Assembly: GCA_019115455.1 (NCBI GenBank)
Contig: DXDN01000005.1
Span: 124,001-188,000 of the forward strand
From: Candidatus Eubacterium faecigallinarum
GTDB taxonomy: Bacteria > Bacillota > Clostridia > Oscillospirales > Acutalibacteraceae
DNA: 64,000 nucleotides
Direction: 5' to 3'
Part shown: positions 41,906 to 50,902 of the stretch, in pieces
How positions within the stretch are numbered: position 1 is the stretch's first letter
How the letters are laid out: the number at the start of each line of letters is the position of its first letter
Notes under the pieces: model-generated
The model's database searches: none
Seen by the model: the letters and a program-made list of their open reading frames with translations, nothing else
Told to the model about the DNA's origin: nothing
Program-made: the position numbers and the translations under genes

Positions 41906-43338
41906 GTTTTACATATCCTCAAAGAAATAAAAAGGCGCTTGACGGAGTGAGCCTGAACATTTCAGACGGCGAATTCATAGTCGTTATGGGAAAAACAGGG
42001 AGCGGAAAATCAACCCTTCTTAGACTGCTGAAAAAAGACCTTGCCCCCTTTGGTAATATTGAGGGGAGTATGGATGTCAGCTCGTCAAACATAGGCTTTG
42101 TGCCGCAGAATCCTGATGTTACATTTGTTGCCCAAACAGTCAGAAGCGAGCTTGCTTTTGCGCTGGAGAATATGAAAATGGCAAGCAGTGATATAACAGT
42201 CAGAATTGGCGAGATAGCCTCGTTTTTCAATTTGTCCGATATGCTTGACCGTAATATTTCTGAGCTTTCAGGCGGCGAGCGAGCCACCGTGGCGATTGCA
42301 GGAGCAATGATTTGCGACGCTGACGCTCTGATACTTGACGAGCCGCTGGCTCAGCTGGACCCAAAAGCAACGTCACAGATAATAAGTCTTTTAAAGCGAG
42401 TGAACAGCGAACTCGGCGTTACCATATTAATATCATCCCATACAAGCCAGGGACTTGCGGATATCTGCGACAGAATTATTATTATGGACGGCGGCAGGAT
42501 AATTTTCGACGAAAGTCCCGATAAGATAAAATACGATGATTCATCCCTTGATTATCTGCCTGTTTATACTGCTCTGTTTCCTGAGCGGCCTCTCACGGTA
42601 AAGGATGCCATACCACTGGCGGAAAATCTTAAGGAAAAGCCTTTGGTAATGCCTGAAAAATCCGATATCGCAGTCAGAGTAAAAAATATCACCTTTGCCT
42701 ATGGGAAAAAAGAAAGGGATATTCTTTCAAATCTGTCCTTTAAGGCATATAAGGGCAGAGTACATGCAATTATCGGCGCCAACGGCTCGGGCAAGACAAC
42801 GTTTTTAAAGGTTGCGGCAGGTATTAAGAAACCCCTTACAGGCAGCGTTAAGGTTAGCGGGAAAATAGCATATCTTCCTCAGGACCCGAGATTTCTTTTC
42901 ACCTCGGATACCGTCGGTGAGGAGATTGACGCAAAAACCGCCGGAGTGTTCGGACTGAATGAATATTTGGACAGCCATCCCTATGACCTCAGCGGAGGAC
43001 AGATGCAAAAGCTCGCTCTTGCAATGCTGTCACAGACGGAATTTGATGTTCTGCTTCTGGACGAGCCATCAAGATCCCTTGACGTTTTTGCAAAACGGGA
43101 GCTAAAGCAATATCTTAAAGAACTTGCCTTAAAGGGAAAAACAATTATTATGGTGTCCCACGATCTTGATTTCGTGGGTGACACGTCGGATTATGTTTCG
43201 TTTCTTTCCGACGGTGTTATTTCCGTCAGCGGCGAAAGACGCAGGGTATTAAGTCTTTTGAAATTTTATACAACCCAGATAAGACGCATTACAAAATCTT
43301 GCCTTGACTTTGCCGTTTCCGTGGAGGACCTGCAATGA
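41878..43338 (+). CDS. Fused duplicated ECF transporter ATPase (EcfA-EcfA')
   Basis: A 486-residue protein with two complete ABC ATPase domains in one chain. Domain 1 (about 1-225): Walker A GKTGSGKSTLL, signature ELSGGERATVA, Walker B ADALILDEPLAQLDP. Domain 2 (about 265-470): GANGSGKTTFL, DLSGGQMQKLA, FDVLLLDEPSRSLDV. The LDEP and Q-loop residues are intact in both. It powers the T-component upstream and the S-component downstream; fusion of the two ATPases is less common than separate ecfA1/ecfA2. Confidence 0.93.
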   Translation: MASFKTENLSFTYPQRNKKALDGVSLNISDGEFIVVMGKTGSGKSTLLRLLKKDLAPFGNIEGSMDVSSSNIGFVPQNPDVTFVAQTVRSELAFALENMKMASSDITVRIGEIASFFNLSDMLDRNISELSGGERATVAIAGAMICDADALILDEPLAQLDPKATSQIISLLKRVNSELGVTILISSHTSQGLADICDRIIIMDGGRIIFDESPDKIKYDDSSLDYLPVYTALFPERPLTVKDAIPLAENLKEKPLVMPEKSDIAVRVKNITFAYGKKERDILSNLSFKAYKGRVHAIIGANGSGKTTFLKVAAGIKKPLTGSVKVSGKIAYLPQDPRFLFTSDTVGEEIDAKTAGVFGLNEYLDSHPYDLSGGQMQKLALAMLSQTEFDVLLLDEPSRSLDVFAKRELKQYLKELALKGKTIIMVSHDLDFVGDTSDYVSFLSDGVISVSGERRRVLSLLKFYTTQIRRITKSCLDFAVSVEDLQ

Positions 43339-44021
43339 AAAAGATAGTCTTTTGCATATTTATTGCTCTTTGCTTTGCAGGCATTATCCTTTGGCAGCTT
43401 TTCAGTAAAAACACAAGTTACTATCTTGTCAGCGTGCTGGTGCTGATTGTTTCGATGATGCCGTTTTTTCTCTTCTTTGAGCTTAAAAAGCAGAGTGCCA
43501 GGGAAGTTTCACTTGTTGCAGGGCTGATAGCCGTGGCGGTAGTCAGCCGTGCAGTGTTTTATCTGATACCCCAGGTGAAGCCCATTGCCGCTGTGGTGAT
43601 TGTCAGCGGAGTTTGCCTTGGAGCAGGAAGAGGATATATCGTGGGGGCGTTTTCCGCTTTTGTGTCGAATTTTATTTTCGGCCAGGGAGTATGGACTCCG
43701 TTTCAGATGGTGGCGCTGGGAGCTGTTGGATTTGCGGCAGGAGTGATTTTTTCAAAGCTCAAGGCAGGCAGGATAAGCCTTGCCGCCGTGGGTTTTGTTC
43801 TCGTTTTCGTGCTGTACGGACTGATTGTTGATACCTGCACGGTAATTACAGTAAATACTCAGTTTAGTTTGGAATCCGTAGTGGCGGTGTATGCTGCCGG
43901 CGTTCCGTTTAATCTTGTTTTTGCCGCGGCAACAGCGGTGTTCCTGTTTGTGTTCGGTCAGCCTTTTGCCAAGAAGGTAAACAGGCTTTGTACTAAGTTC
44001 GGAATAATTCAGAAAGGATAA
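43335..44021 (+). CDS. ECF transporter S component (substrate unknown)
   Basis: A 228-residue, about six-helix membrane protein overlapping the ATPase gene by 4 bases (ATGA). The helix order and the GRGYIVGAFSAFVSNFIFGQGVWTPFQMVALGAVGFAAGV motif are typical of S components (the Gly-rich helix with FxxGQG/WTP as in the DUF1393/ribo-type group). It defines the vitamin or metal handled by the T-A-A'-S complex. No riboswitch is upstream, because mreB is, so the substrate cannot be told. Confidence 0.85.
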   Translation: MKKIVFCIFIALCFAGIILWQLFSKNTSYYLVSVLVLIVSMMPFFLFFELKKQSAREVSLVAGLIAVAVVSRAVFYLIPQVKPIAAVVIVSGVCLGAGRGYIVGAFSAFVSNFIFGQGVWTPFQMVALGAVGFAAGVIFSKLKAGRISLAAVGFVLVFVLYGLIVDTCTVITVNTQFSLESVVAVYAAGVPFNLVFAAATAVFLFVFGQPFAKKVNRLCTKFGIIQKG

Positions 44022-44024
44022 GAT

Positions 44025-44273
44025 ATGAATAACGATATTATAAAAAATTTATCAAAATTTGCTTTTGTGATGTCCGTGCTGGGAGTTTGCACCCTTGGCA
44101 TATGCCCTGCCTTTGGAATTATGGGAATAGCAGTGGGCATTGTTTTTAGAAATAAAGGCGTGCGCCTTGATGAAAAGCAAAGTAAGCAGATACGTCTTTC
44201 TTTTATTCTGGGAGCGGTTTCGCTGGTGCTTTTTGTTGTAGATATTGTGCTTGCCTATATTTTCCTTGTGTAA
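44025..44273 (+). CDS. Small two-helix membrane protein (DUF4190-like)
   Basis: An 82-residue protein with two hydrophobic segments (about 10-38 with GIMGIAVGIVF; about 58-80), separated by a charged loop RLDEKQSKQIRLS. It resembles DUF4190-type small membrane proteins. It follows the S component after 3 bases with AAGGATAAGAT upstream, so it is in the transporter operon, and a terminator follows. Its role is unknown. Confidence 0.7.
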   Translation: MNNDIIKNLSKFAFVMSVLGVCTLGICPAFGIMGIAVGIVFRNKGVRLDEKQSKQIRLSFILGAVSLVLFVVDIVLAYIFLV

Positions 44274-44297
44274 AAATTTATAATATTTATGATTATT

Positions 44298-44330
44298 AAA
44301 AGGACGGATTTTATATCCGTCCTTTTTGTA
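44298..44330 (+). terminator. Terminator of the mreB-ECF operon
   Basis: AAAGGACGGAT pairs with ATCCGTCCTTTT, followed by a T-run (TTTTTGTATTTT). Confidence 0.88.
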
Positions 44331-44367
44331 TTTTAATAAAAAATATACGAAAAATAATAAAAAATTA

Positions 44368-44395
44368 TTGACAAACGATAATTTACGAATATAAT
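44368..44395 (+). promoter_or_regulatory. Promoter of the DUF2975/HTH module
   Basis: TTGACA (44368-44373), 16 bases, TATAAT (44390-44395). Both are consensus. The surrounding TACGAAAAATAAT and TTACGAATATAAT segments repeat approximately and may be operator copies for the HTH protein encoded in the operon. Confidence 0.75.
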
Positions 44396-44429
44396 AAAGG
44401 TAGAAAATGTAATTTACGGAGGAATTATT

Positions 44430-44909
44430 ATGAACAGTAAAGAACGCTCTGTATTTCTGACTCAGCTTATTGTGCGTGCGTGCTACGTGCTTTTGGCGGC
44501 GGCGGTTATTGTACTTCCGATTATGTTTAAAACTTACAATGCCCCCGACAAAATCAATATGATATCAGAACTCGGCAAGTACGTTATGGGACCGTTTTAT
44601 GCCATGGTGCCGGCTGGATATGTGGCTCTTGTTTGCATAGACAAACTGCTGATGAATATCAAAAAAGATATAGTTTTTGACAAGAAGAATGTTAAACTTT
44701 TAAGAATTATAAGCTGGAGCTGTTTTTATGCGGCAGCGGTATGTATCGTAGCCTTTGTTCTTGTGTGGCTGACTTTTAGCTACGGAGCGGGGATAGGTCT
44801 TATACTCCTGACGGCTGGCGCAGGCTTTATGGGTCTTGTGGTAAGAGTTGTAAAAAATGTCTTTGAAGCCGCCATAGAAATCAAGGACGAAAACGATTTG
44901 ACGATATAG
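44430..44909 (+). CDS. DUF2975 membrane protein
   Basis: A 159-residue protein with four transmembrane helices (about 13-35, 50-70, 92-115, 120-140) and the DUF2975 features: a cytoplasmic NIKKDIVFDKKNVKLLRIISWSCF segment between helices 2 and 3. Members are almost always next to a small HTH gene; here it is 9 bases downstream. Known examples are YoaS-type genes in Bacillus. GGAGG is before the ATG. Probably the membrane partner of the HTH regulator. Confidence 0.88.
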   Translation: MNSKERSVFLTQLIVRACYVLLAAAVIVLPIMFKTYNAPDKINMISELGKYVMGPFYAMVPAGYVALVCIDKLLMNIKKDIVFDKKNVKLLRIISWSCFYAAAVCIVAFVLVWLTFSYGAGIGLILLTAGAGFMGLVVRVVKNVFEAAIEIKDENDLTI

Positions 44910-44918
44910 GAGGGTATT

Positions 44919-45125
44919 ATGCGCATTGTTGTAAATCTGGACGTAATGCTTGCCAAGCGCAAAATGTCGTCAAACGAGCTTGCGTCTAAAATCGGAATCA
45001 CTCCGGCTAATTTATCAATACTCAAAACAGGCAAGGCAAAGGCAATACGCTTTTCCACGCTGGAGGCGATATGTAACGAGCTTGACTGTCAGCCGGGAGA
45101 TATACTTGAATTTGTCAGGGAGTAG
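44919..45125 (+). CDS. Small XRE-type HTH regulator (YozG-like)
   Basis: A 68-residue DNA-binding protein made almost only of a helix-turn-helix: VNLDVMLAKRKMSSNELASKIGITPANLSILKTGKAKAIRFSTLEAICNELDCQPGDILEF. This is the YozG/DUF2975-partner class. AGGAGGG is 5 bases before ATG. The promoter of this operon is a likely target. Confidence 0.92.
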   Translation: MRIVVNLDVMLAKRKMSSNELASKIGITPANLSILKTGKAKAIRFSTLEAICNELDCQPGDILEFVRE

Positions 45126-45130
45126 TTATT

Positions 45131-46927
45131 ATGAAAAATGACAATATTTTAAATAATCCAAACATTCAGCCTACGTCAGGTTTGCCTGATTTAGGCAAAA
45201 AGAATGATATTGAGCTGAATAAAAAGGACATTATCCTTTCGGTTTTGTTCTTTGTTTCGGCATTTTTAATAGTTGATTTTGTGATTTTTAACGGGTTTAA
45301 TCTCGGTTTTACTATTGCGTTTGCGGTGCTTTTCGGAGTGCTGACAGCTTATCTTTACACTAAAGAGAGCCGCATCAGCGTGTTTTCGTGTCTGTGCGGG
45401 GCAATGTCCCTTGCCGGGGCAGTTACATTCAGCCTCTATGATGACTGGCTTATGAATTTGATAATGCTGTTTCTTATATGTGCGCTGTTTTGCATTTATA
45501 TATGCTCTGTCAGCTCAGTGTTCAAAAATAGAACGGGCAGTTTTAAAATGTTGCTTGACGTGCTGGAAAGCGTTTTTATTGCGCCTTTTTCCAACGCAGG
45601 CAGGATATGCTCGGCTTACAACAGAGCTGCGTCTAAAAACAAAATCAGCAAAAACGTTATTGTCGGCATACTTTTGGCGCTGCCTGTACTGCTGGTGATT
45701 ATTCCGCTTCTTGCAAGCAGTGACGCTGCCTTTGAAAATCTATTGACAATAGTTTTAAAAAATATCGGCATATACCTTGTAGAGCTTGTGCTGGCAGTGA
45801 TAATCACGCCGTTTATCGTGTTTTATGCGATGTCAAAAAAGTACAGCTTAAAAATACAGAAAACCGCATCCGTATCAGGCGGCAAAGGCGTTATACAGCC
45901 TCCTCTTACAATCTCTTTTCTCAGCGTTATTTCGCTGACTTATGTTGTTTATCTTTTCTCACAGCTGGCGTATTTTTTCAGCGCCTTTTCGGGAATTTTA
46001 CCTGAGGGATATACAAAAACGGCAAGCGAATACGCAAGGCGCGGATTTTACGAAATGTTTGCCATATGCGTTATTAACATGGTGATTATCGGGCTTGCAA
46101 ACGCCCTTACAAAAAGAAAAAAAGGCAAAATTACTTTGTCCATAAAACTTTTGTCAACTTTTGTTTTAGCCTTTACCGTGTTGATTTTGATAACGGCAAT
46201 GCAGAAAATGAAGCTCAATGTGGAAATATACGGCTTGTCAAAAAACAGACTTTTGGTGTTTGTTTTTATGCTGATGATAATGATAATAATTTTCTTTTAT
46301 ATCCTCCACATATTCTTGCCGAAAGTTAGCTATATGCAGCCTATTATCGTGATTTGCAGTGCAATGTTCATAGCACTGTCCTTTGCGGATATTAACAGTA
46401 TCGTGTGCGATTATAATATCAGGGCATATAATAACGGCGATATTAAGAGCATTGACGTAAATTATATCAATGACCTTTCCGATTCGTGCATTGACGGTAT
46501 AATTGAGCTTGCAGACTGCGACGACCACATTGTTTCAAAGCAGGCTAAAAGCATTATAATGCAAAAGCTCAAGGTGGATTACAGATCTTATTTCGGACTT
46601 GCGGATGATATAAACGCAAATGATGAGATTACGTACAAACCAGACTTTGATTTTCGCAGTTACAATAAATCAGAGGACACGGCGTGCAGACTTCTTGAGG
46701 AATATTACAATTCTCTTTCTCCTGAAGACAGGGAAAAGCTTATAATCCAGTATAATTTTGATAACGGCGATTATTATTACAATGAAAACGAGGATATCTA
46801 TGAGCTTTATGGCAGTGAATATTATACCGAATATGCCTATAATGAGGACAGCGGTATGTATGAATTATCGCAAAGATATGAACTAAATGAGTACGGAGTT
46901 TATGATGAAACACAGCAGCAGGTTTAG
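45131..46927 (+). CDS. DUF4173 membrane protein
   Basis: A 598-residue integral membrane protein with about twelve hydrophobic helices between residues 30 and 430, then a soluble C-terminal region (about 440-598) rich in Asp, Glu, Tyr and Asn. The pattern (ANR/ITFKLLSTFVLAFTVLILITAMQKM, DINSIVCDYNIRAYNNGDIKSIDVNYINDLSDS) is that of DUF4173. It begins 5 bases after the HTH gene stop and completes the three-gene module. Function unknown; its tail suggests a sensing or binding surface. Confidence 0.85.
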   Translation: MKNDNILNNPNIQPTSGLPDLGKKNDIELNKKDIILSVLFFVSAFLIVDFVIFNGFNLGFTIAFAVLFGVLTAYLYTKESRISVFSCLCGAMSLAGAVTFSLYDDWLMNLIMLFLICALFCIYICSVSSVFKNRTGSFKMLLDVLESVFIAPFSNAGRICSAYNRAASKNKISKNVIVGILLALPVLLVIIPLLASSDAAFENLLTIVLKNIGIYLVELVLAVIITPFIVFYAMSKKYSLKIQKTASVSGGKGVIQPPLTISFLSVISLTYVVYLFSQLAYFFSAFSGILPEGYTKTASEYARRGFYEMFAICVINMVIIGLANALTKRKKGKITLSIKLLSTFVLAFTVLILITAMQKMKLNVEIYGLSKNRLLVFVFMLMIMIIIFFYILHIFLPKVSYMQPIIVICSAMFIALSFADINSIVCDYNIRAYNNGDIKSIDVNYINDLSDSCIDGIIELADCDDHIVSKQAKSIIMQKLKVDYRSYFGLADDINANDEITYKPDFDFRSYNKSEDTACRLLEEYYNSLSPEDREKLIIQYNFDNGDYYYNENEDIYELYGSEYYTEYAYNEDSGMYELSQRYELNEYGVYDETQQQV

Positions 46928-47243
46928 GGATATTCCTTTTAAAATAAGCAAAAAAGTTAAGGTAATCATCATAATAATATTTGTCCTGATAGCAATACCT
47001 GTAGGCAGTTATTATGCCATAGGCCCCAGGTATATCACAAGCAGCGGGCTTACCACAGACCTGACGATATACTATATGGGCGATGAATACAAATGTATCA
47101 GCGCATATCCCGGCGCAGTGGATACAGGCAGGAAAATCGGTTATCTCAATGTTTTCGAGGACGCTTTTAAGGTAAAAGGACAGGACGATTTGATATATGT
47201 TCGCTCCTGGCAGGCAAGATATCTTTATGAAAAAGCCGAATGA
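46905..47243 (+). CDS. Small one-helix membrane protein
   Basis: A 112-residue protein with one transmembrane helix (about 20-42, VKVIIIIIFVLIAIPVGSYYA) and an extracellular domain of about 65 residues (TTDLTIYYMGDEYKCISAY). ATG 46905 has GGAG 6 bases upstream; the track's 46887 start lacks it. It overlaps the DUF4173 gene by 23 bases and the next gene by 17. It resembles the next gene in layout, so the pair may be paralogues. Family not recognised. Confidence 0.7.
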   Translation: MKHSSRFRDIPFKISKKVKVIIIIIFVLIAIPVGSYYAIGPRYITSSGLTTDLTIYYMGDEYKCISAYPGAVDTGRKIGYLNVFEDAFKVKGQDDLIYVRSWQARYLYEKAE

Positions 47244-47532
47244 AAAAAGAGGTGTAAAGCTTGTTGTCCTAACACTTTGCGCCGTACTGATTGCCGCATT
47301 TACTATGTGCCTGGCTTATCTGTACTTTACACCGAGATTTGATGAGTGCGGTGTTTCGCATGAGCGCATAATAGTCTATAAATCAGACAAATATTATTCA
47401 TCAATTATCGGCGGTGAAGAAAAGGAGCGCTTTGTGGGCACGGTCGGCGGCGAAAAGCTCTATACCGTAAAGGGGGATAATAACAGCTTAATACTTGGTG
47501 AGCGCCTTTATGTCAAGGGGAATATATCATAG
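47227..47532 (+). CDS. Small one-helix membrane protein, similar layout to its neighbour
   Basis: A 101-residue protein from ATG 47227: basic N-terminus (KKPNEKRGVK), one transmembrane helix (about 12-35, LVVLTLCAVLIAAFTMCLAYLYF) and an extracellular domain (IIVYKSDKYYSSIIGGEEKERFVGTVGG). The TIYYMGDEYKC of the previous protein and IIVYKSDKYYS here align, suggesting duplication. The ribosome site is weak (AAGATATCTTT). Last gene of the module; terminator follows. Confidence 0.65.
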   Translation: MKKPNEKRGVKLVVLTLCAVLIAAFTMCLAYLYFTPRFDECGVSHERIIVYKSDKYYSSIIGGEEKERFVGTVGGEKLYTVKGDNNSLILGERLYVKGNIS

Positions 47533-47572
47533 CTAATTATTTATTATTCAACAGTTAAAAATAAACATAAAA

Positions 47573-47603
47573 AAACAGGACCGTGTAAATCACAGTCCTG
47601 TTT
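47573..47603. terminator. Bidirectional terminator
   Basis: AAACAGGAC (47573-47581) pairs with GTCCTGTTT (47595-47603), extended by GTG/CAC. Between the convergent membrane-module genes and yebC. Confidence 0.8.
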
Positions 47604-47610
47604 GCTTTAT

Positions 47611-48354
47611 TTAGCCCTCGTATTCGCTTTCATTTTCCCAGTTGTGCCAAATGTTTTGAACGTCGTCGTTTTCCTCAAACATTTCAATCATTCTTGCCAT
47701 GGCTTTCATATCGTCCTCAGATTCAAGCCTTGTGTATGTCTGGGGGATATAAGCCGCTTCTGACGAAATAATGTTGTATCCCTTTGCCTCAAGGTCGTCT
47801 CTGACAGCGCCCACGTCGTTTGCCTCTGTGCGGATTTCAAATATATCCTCGTCGTCAGTCAGAAAATCAGTTGCGCCGGCTTCCAAAGCGTCCATCATAA
47901 GAGCGTCTGCGTCAACGTCCTCTTTCTCAATTATGATAACGCCCTCTCTGCCGAACATAAATGTAACTGAACCCGGGGTGCCCATATTGCCGCCTGCCTT
48001 GTCAAAGTAGTGGCGAACCTCTGAGGCGGTTCTGTTTCTGTTGTCGGTCAGTGTTTCTACAACTACTGCCACGCCTGAAGGACCGTAGCCCTCGTAAACA
48101 ATCTCCTCATAGTTTGCGCTGTCGCCCTCGCCGGCAGCTTTTTTAAGCATTCTGTCAATATTGTCGTTGGGAACATTGTTCTGCTTTGCCTTGGCAATAA
48201 CATCCCTGAGCTTTGCGTTGTTGTTTGGGTCAGGGCCGCCGTTTTTAACGGCAACAGCCAGCTCCCTTCCGATTTTTGTAAATATTTTTGCACGTGCGGC
48301 GTCATTGGCGCCCTTTTTTCTTTTAATCGTGCTCCATTTGTTATGTCCGCTCAT
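47611..48354 (-). CDS. yebC: YebC/PmpR-family DNA-binding or translation regulator
   Basis: A 247-residue protein with the family opening SGHNKWSTIKRKKGANDAARAKIFTKIGRELAVAVKNGG, then NRTASEVRHYFDKAGGNMGTPGSVTFMF. Length is normal. Members were described as transcription regulators; recent work links YebC to translation of proline runs. AGTGAGAAA is before the ATG. Monocistronic, divergent from glyA. Confidence 0.96.
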   Translation of the reverse strand: MSGHNKWSTIKRKKGANDAARAKIFTKIGRELAVAVKNGGPDPNNNAKLRDVIAKAKQNNVPNDNIDRMLKKAAGEGDSANYEEIVYEGYGPSGVAVVVETLTDNRNRTASEVRHYFDKAGGNMGTPGSVTFMFGREGVIIIEKEDVDADALMMDALEAGATDFLTDDEDIFEIRTEANDVGAVRDDLEAKGYNIISSEAAYIPQTYTRLESEDDMKAMARMIEMFEENDDVQNIWHNWENESEYEG

Positions 48355-48439
48355 TTTCTCACTCCGTTTTTATAATTACTAAATTAACAAAGAAGATTTT
48401 ATCACATTACCGACCGTCTTTCAAGTGTTAAAATTTCTG

Positions 48440-48468
48440 TTGTATATTCGTATCTTTTGTGTTATTAT
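48440..48468 (+). promoter_or_regulatory. Promoter of glyA
   Basis: TTGTAT (48440-48445), exactly 17 bases, TATTAT (48463-48468). It precedes ACGGAGG and the GTG start of glyA by about 30 bases. Confidence 0.6.
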
Positions 48469-48511
48469 ATTATATATTTTATAATATTTTAAAGATACGG
48501 AGGAATTAACA

Positions 48512-49765
48512 GTGTTTGCTGATTACTACGATTCAATTGCCAAGGTGGCTGAAACCGACAAAGAGGTAGCCGACGCAATGGCGCTGGAACTTAAACGCCA
48601 GAGAGAAAACATAGAGCTTATCGCATCTGAAAACCTTGTTTCACCGCAGGTTATGGCGGCAATGGGCTCAGTCCTTACAAACAAATATGCCGAGGGACTC
48701 CCGGGAAAGAGATATTACGGAGGATGCCAGTATGTTGATGTTGTTGAGGAAATAGCTATCAAAAGAGCCTGCGAGCTCTTTGGCTGCAAGTTTGCCAATG
48801 TTCAGGCTCATTCAGGTGCTCAGGCAAACACTGCTGTTTATCTTGCGCTTCTTAAGCCGGGCGATACCGTTATGGGTATGAGCCTTGATAACGGCGGTCA
48901 CCTTACCCACGGTTCACCTGCCAATATCAGCGGCAAGTATTTTAACTTCGTGCCTTACGGCGTTGATGACAACGGATTTATCGACCTTAAGGAATTTGCA
49001 AAACAGGTTAATAAGGTTAAGCCAAAGCTTGTAGTTGCCGGTGCATCAGCTTATCCGAGAGAGATTGATTTTAAGGAAATGGCTGACATTGCTCACGCTA
49101 ACGGCGCAATGTTTATGGTGGATATGGCTCATATTGCCGGTCTTGTTGCCGCCGGACTTCATCAGTCGCCAATCCCGTATGCCGATGTTGTTACCACAAC
49201 TACTCATAAAACTCTGCGCGGACCCCGCGGCGGACTTATCCTTTGCAATAACGAATATCTTGCAAAGAAGCTCAACTCCGCTGTGTTCCCGGGCACACAG
49301 GGCGGACCGCTTATGCACGTAATTGCCGGTAAGGCAGTTTGCTTCGGCGAAGCTCTTAAGCCGGAGTTTAAAGAGTATCAGAAGAGAGTTATCGAAAACA
49401 CAAAGGCTCTTGCCGACGGACTTATGAAGAGGGGACTCAATCTCGTTTCCGGCGGTACGGACAATCACCTGTGCCTGCTTGATCTGCGTGGTACAGGAGT
49501 TACCGGCAAGGAGCTTGAAAACAGACTTGACGAGGTTCATATCACCCTCAACAAGAACACTGTTCCAAATGAGCCGCTTTCTCCGTTCGTTACCTCAGGC
49601 GTTCGTATCGGCACGCCTGCCGCTACTACCAGGGGACTTAATACAGACGATATGGACCGTATTGCGCAGTATATTTACCTTGCTGTTACAGACTTTGAAA
49701 ACAGCAGGCAGACCATTACCGACGGTGTGGCTGAAATATGCGCAAAATACCCTCTCTATGAATGA
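48512..49765 (+). CDS. glyA: Serine hydroxymethyltransferase
   Basis: A 417-residue PLP enzyme interconverting serine and glycine with tetrahydrofolate. [19 protein letters not shown] start, [16 protein letters not shown], and the PLP lysine in [15 protein letters not shown]. The start is GTG at 48512 with ACGGAGGA 7 bases upstream. The next gene overlaps the stop by 4 bases (ATGA), joining one-carbon metabolism to wall polymer genes in the operon. Confidence 0.97.
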   Translation: MFADYYDSIAKVAETDKEVADAMALELKRQRENIELIASENLVSPQVMAAMGSVLTNKYAEGLPGKRYYGGCQYVDVVEEIAIKRACELFGCKFANVQAHSGAQANTAVYLALLKPGDTVMGMSLDNGGHLTHGSPANISGKYFNFVPYGVDDNGFIDLKEFAKQVNKVKPKLVVAGASAYPREIDFKEMADIAHANGAMFMVDMAHIAGLVAAGLHQSPIPYADVVTTTTHKTLRGPRGGLILCNNEYLAKKLNSAVFPGTQGGPLMHVIAGKAVCFGEALKPEFKEYQKRVIENTKALADGLMKRGLNLVSGGTDNHLCLLDLRGTGVTGKELENRLDEVHITLNKNTVPNEPLSPFVTSGVRIGTPAATTRGLNTDDMDRIAQYIYLAVTDFENSRQTITDGVAEICAKYPLYE

Positions 49766-50880
49766 TTATGAAAGTTTTTTTATTCACAATATTGAAATTA
49801 GGTTTAAGGGTGCTTTATGCACCTTTAAAACTGTTTAAAACAAAAAACAGGATAGTATATCTCTCCCGTCAGAGTAACGACAAGAGCGTTGATATGCGTC
49901 TGCTGGAGAAGGCTGTTTCTGAGGAAATGCCGGATACCCAGCAGGTGTTCAGGCTCAGGATGATACCTGACGGTCTTGGGGCAAAGATAAAATACTGCGT
50001 TGCAGTTATCGGCGATATGTACTATCTTTCAACTTCAAAATTAGCCATACTTGACACCTACTCCATAACTGTTTCCTGCCTTAAACACAAGAAAGAGTTA
50101 AAGGTGATTCAAATGTGGCATGCCCTTGGCGCAATCAAGAAGTTCGGTCTTCAGAGCGTCGGAACAAAAGAGGGCAGGGACGAAAGAATAAGCAAGGCAA
50201 TGTGTATGCACGAAAATTACGACTACGTTTTGGCTCCTAGCAGAGCCGCAGCGCAGTTTTATATGGAGGCATTCGGCTGTAAGGCAGATAAAATGAAAAT
50301 TTGCTCTCTGCCGCGTGTTGACGAATTGCTCACAAACGACGGTGTATCCGCAAGATTTTTCAGCGAGAATCCGGCGCTGAGCGATAAAAAAATCGTGCTT
50401 TATCTGCCAACCTTCCGTGACAGGGAGGCATATGTTGCCCAGGAGCTTAAGGTGGAGTTTTCCGACAGCATGGACGACTATCATCTTATTATTAGTCCGC
50501 ATCCGCTGTTTTCTAAGGTGAAGAGGGACGAAAAGTATTTTTATAACGGCGATTTCTCCACCTATGATTTGATGAAGATTGCGGATATAGTTATTACCGA
50601 TTATTCCGCCTGCGCTTTTGAAGCCGCAGTGCTTATGAAACCGCTGTACTTTTTCGTACCTGATTATGAACAGTACAAAAAGGAACGCGGACTTAATATT
50701 GACCTTAAGGCTGAGATGCCTGCCGTAACCTTTGAGGACGCGCAGCAGCTTTGCAGCGCCATCAGAGCGGATAACTACGACTTGGACGCGCTGTTTGCAT
50801 TTAAGACAAAGTATGTTGAAAATACAGGCAGTAACAACACCAAAATTCTTGCAAAATTTATTTCAATGACAGCTCAGTAA
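49762..50880 (+). CDS. CDP-glycerol glycerophosphotransferase family protein (single domain)
   Basis: A 372-residue membrane-associated transferase for teichoic-acid-type polymers. [31 protein letters not shown] and [29 protein letters not shown] are the family motifs (a His/Asp-type active site and the TDYS segment that binds CDP-glycerol). A hydrophobic N-terminus ([23 protein letters not shown]) may associate with the membrane. Coupled to glyA; the two-domain relative follows after 22 bases. The polymer built, poly-glycerol phosphate or another polyol, is unknown. Confidence 0.9.
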   Translation: MIMKVFLFTILKLGLRVLYAPLKLFKTKNRIVYLSRQSNDKSVDMRLLEKAVSEEMPDTQQVFRLRMIPDGLGAKIKYCVAVIGDMYYLSTSKLAILDTYSITVSCLKHKKELKVIQMWHALGAIKKFGLQSVGTKEGRDERISKAMCMHENYDYVLAPSRAAAQFYMEAFGCKADKMKICSLPRVDELLTNDGVSARFFSENPALSDKKIVLYLPTFRDREAYVAQELKVEFSDSMDDYHLIISPHPLFSKVKRDEKYFYNGDFSTYDLMKIADIVITDYSACAFEAAVLMKPLYFFVPDYEQYKKERGLNIDLKAEMPAVTFEDAQQLCSAIRADNYDLDALFAFKTKYVENTGSNNTKILAKFISMTAQ

Positions 50881-50902
50881 TTTCTGTTGAGGAGATGTGA
50901 CC

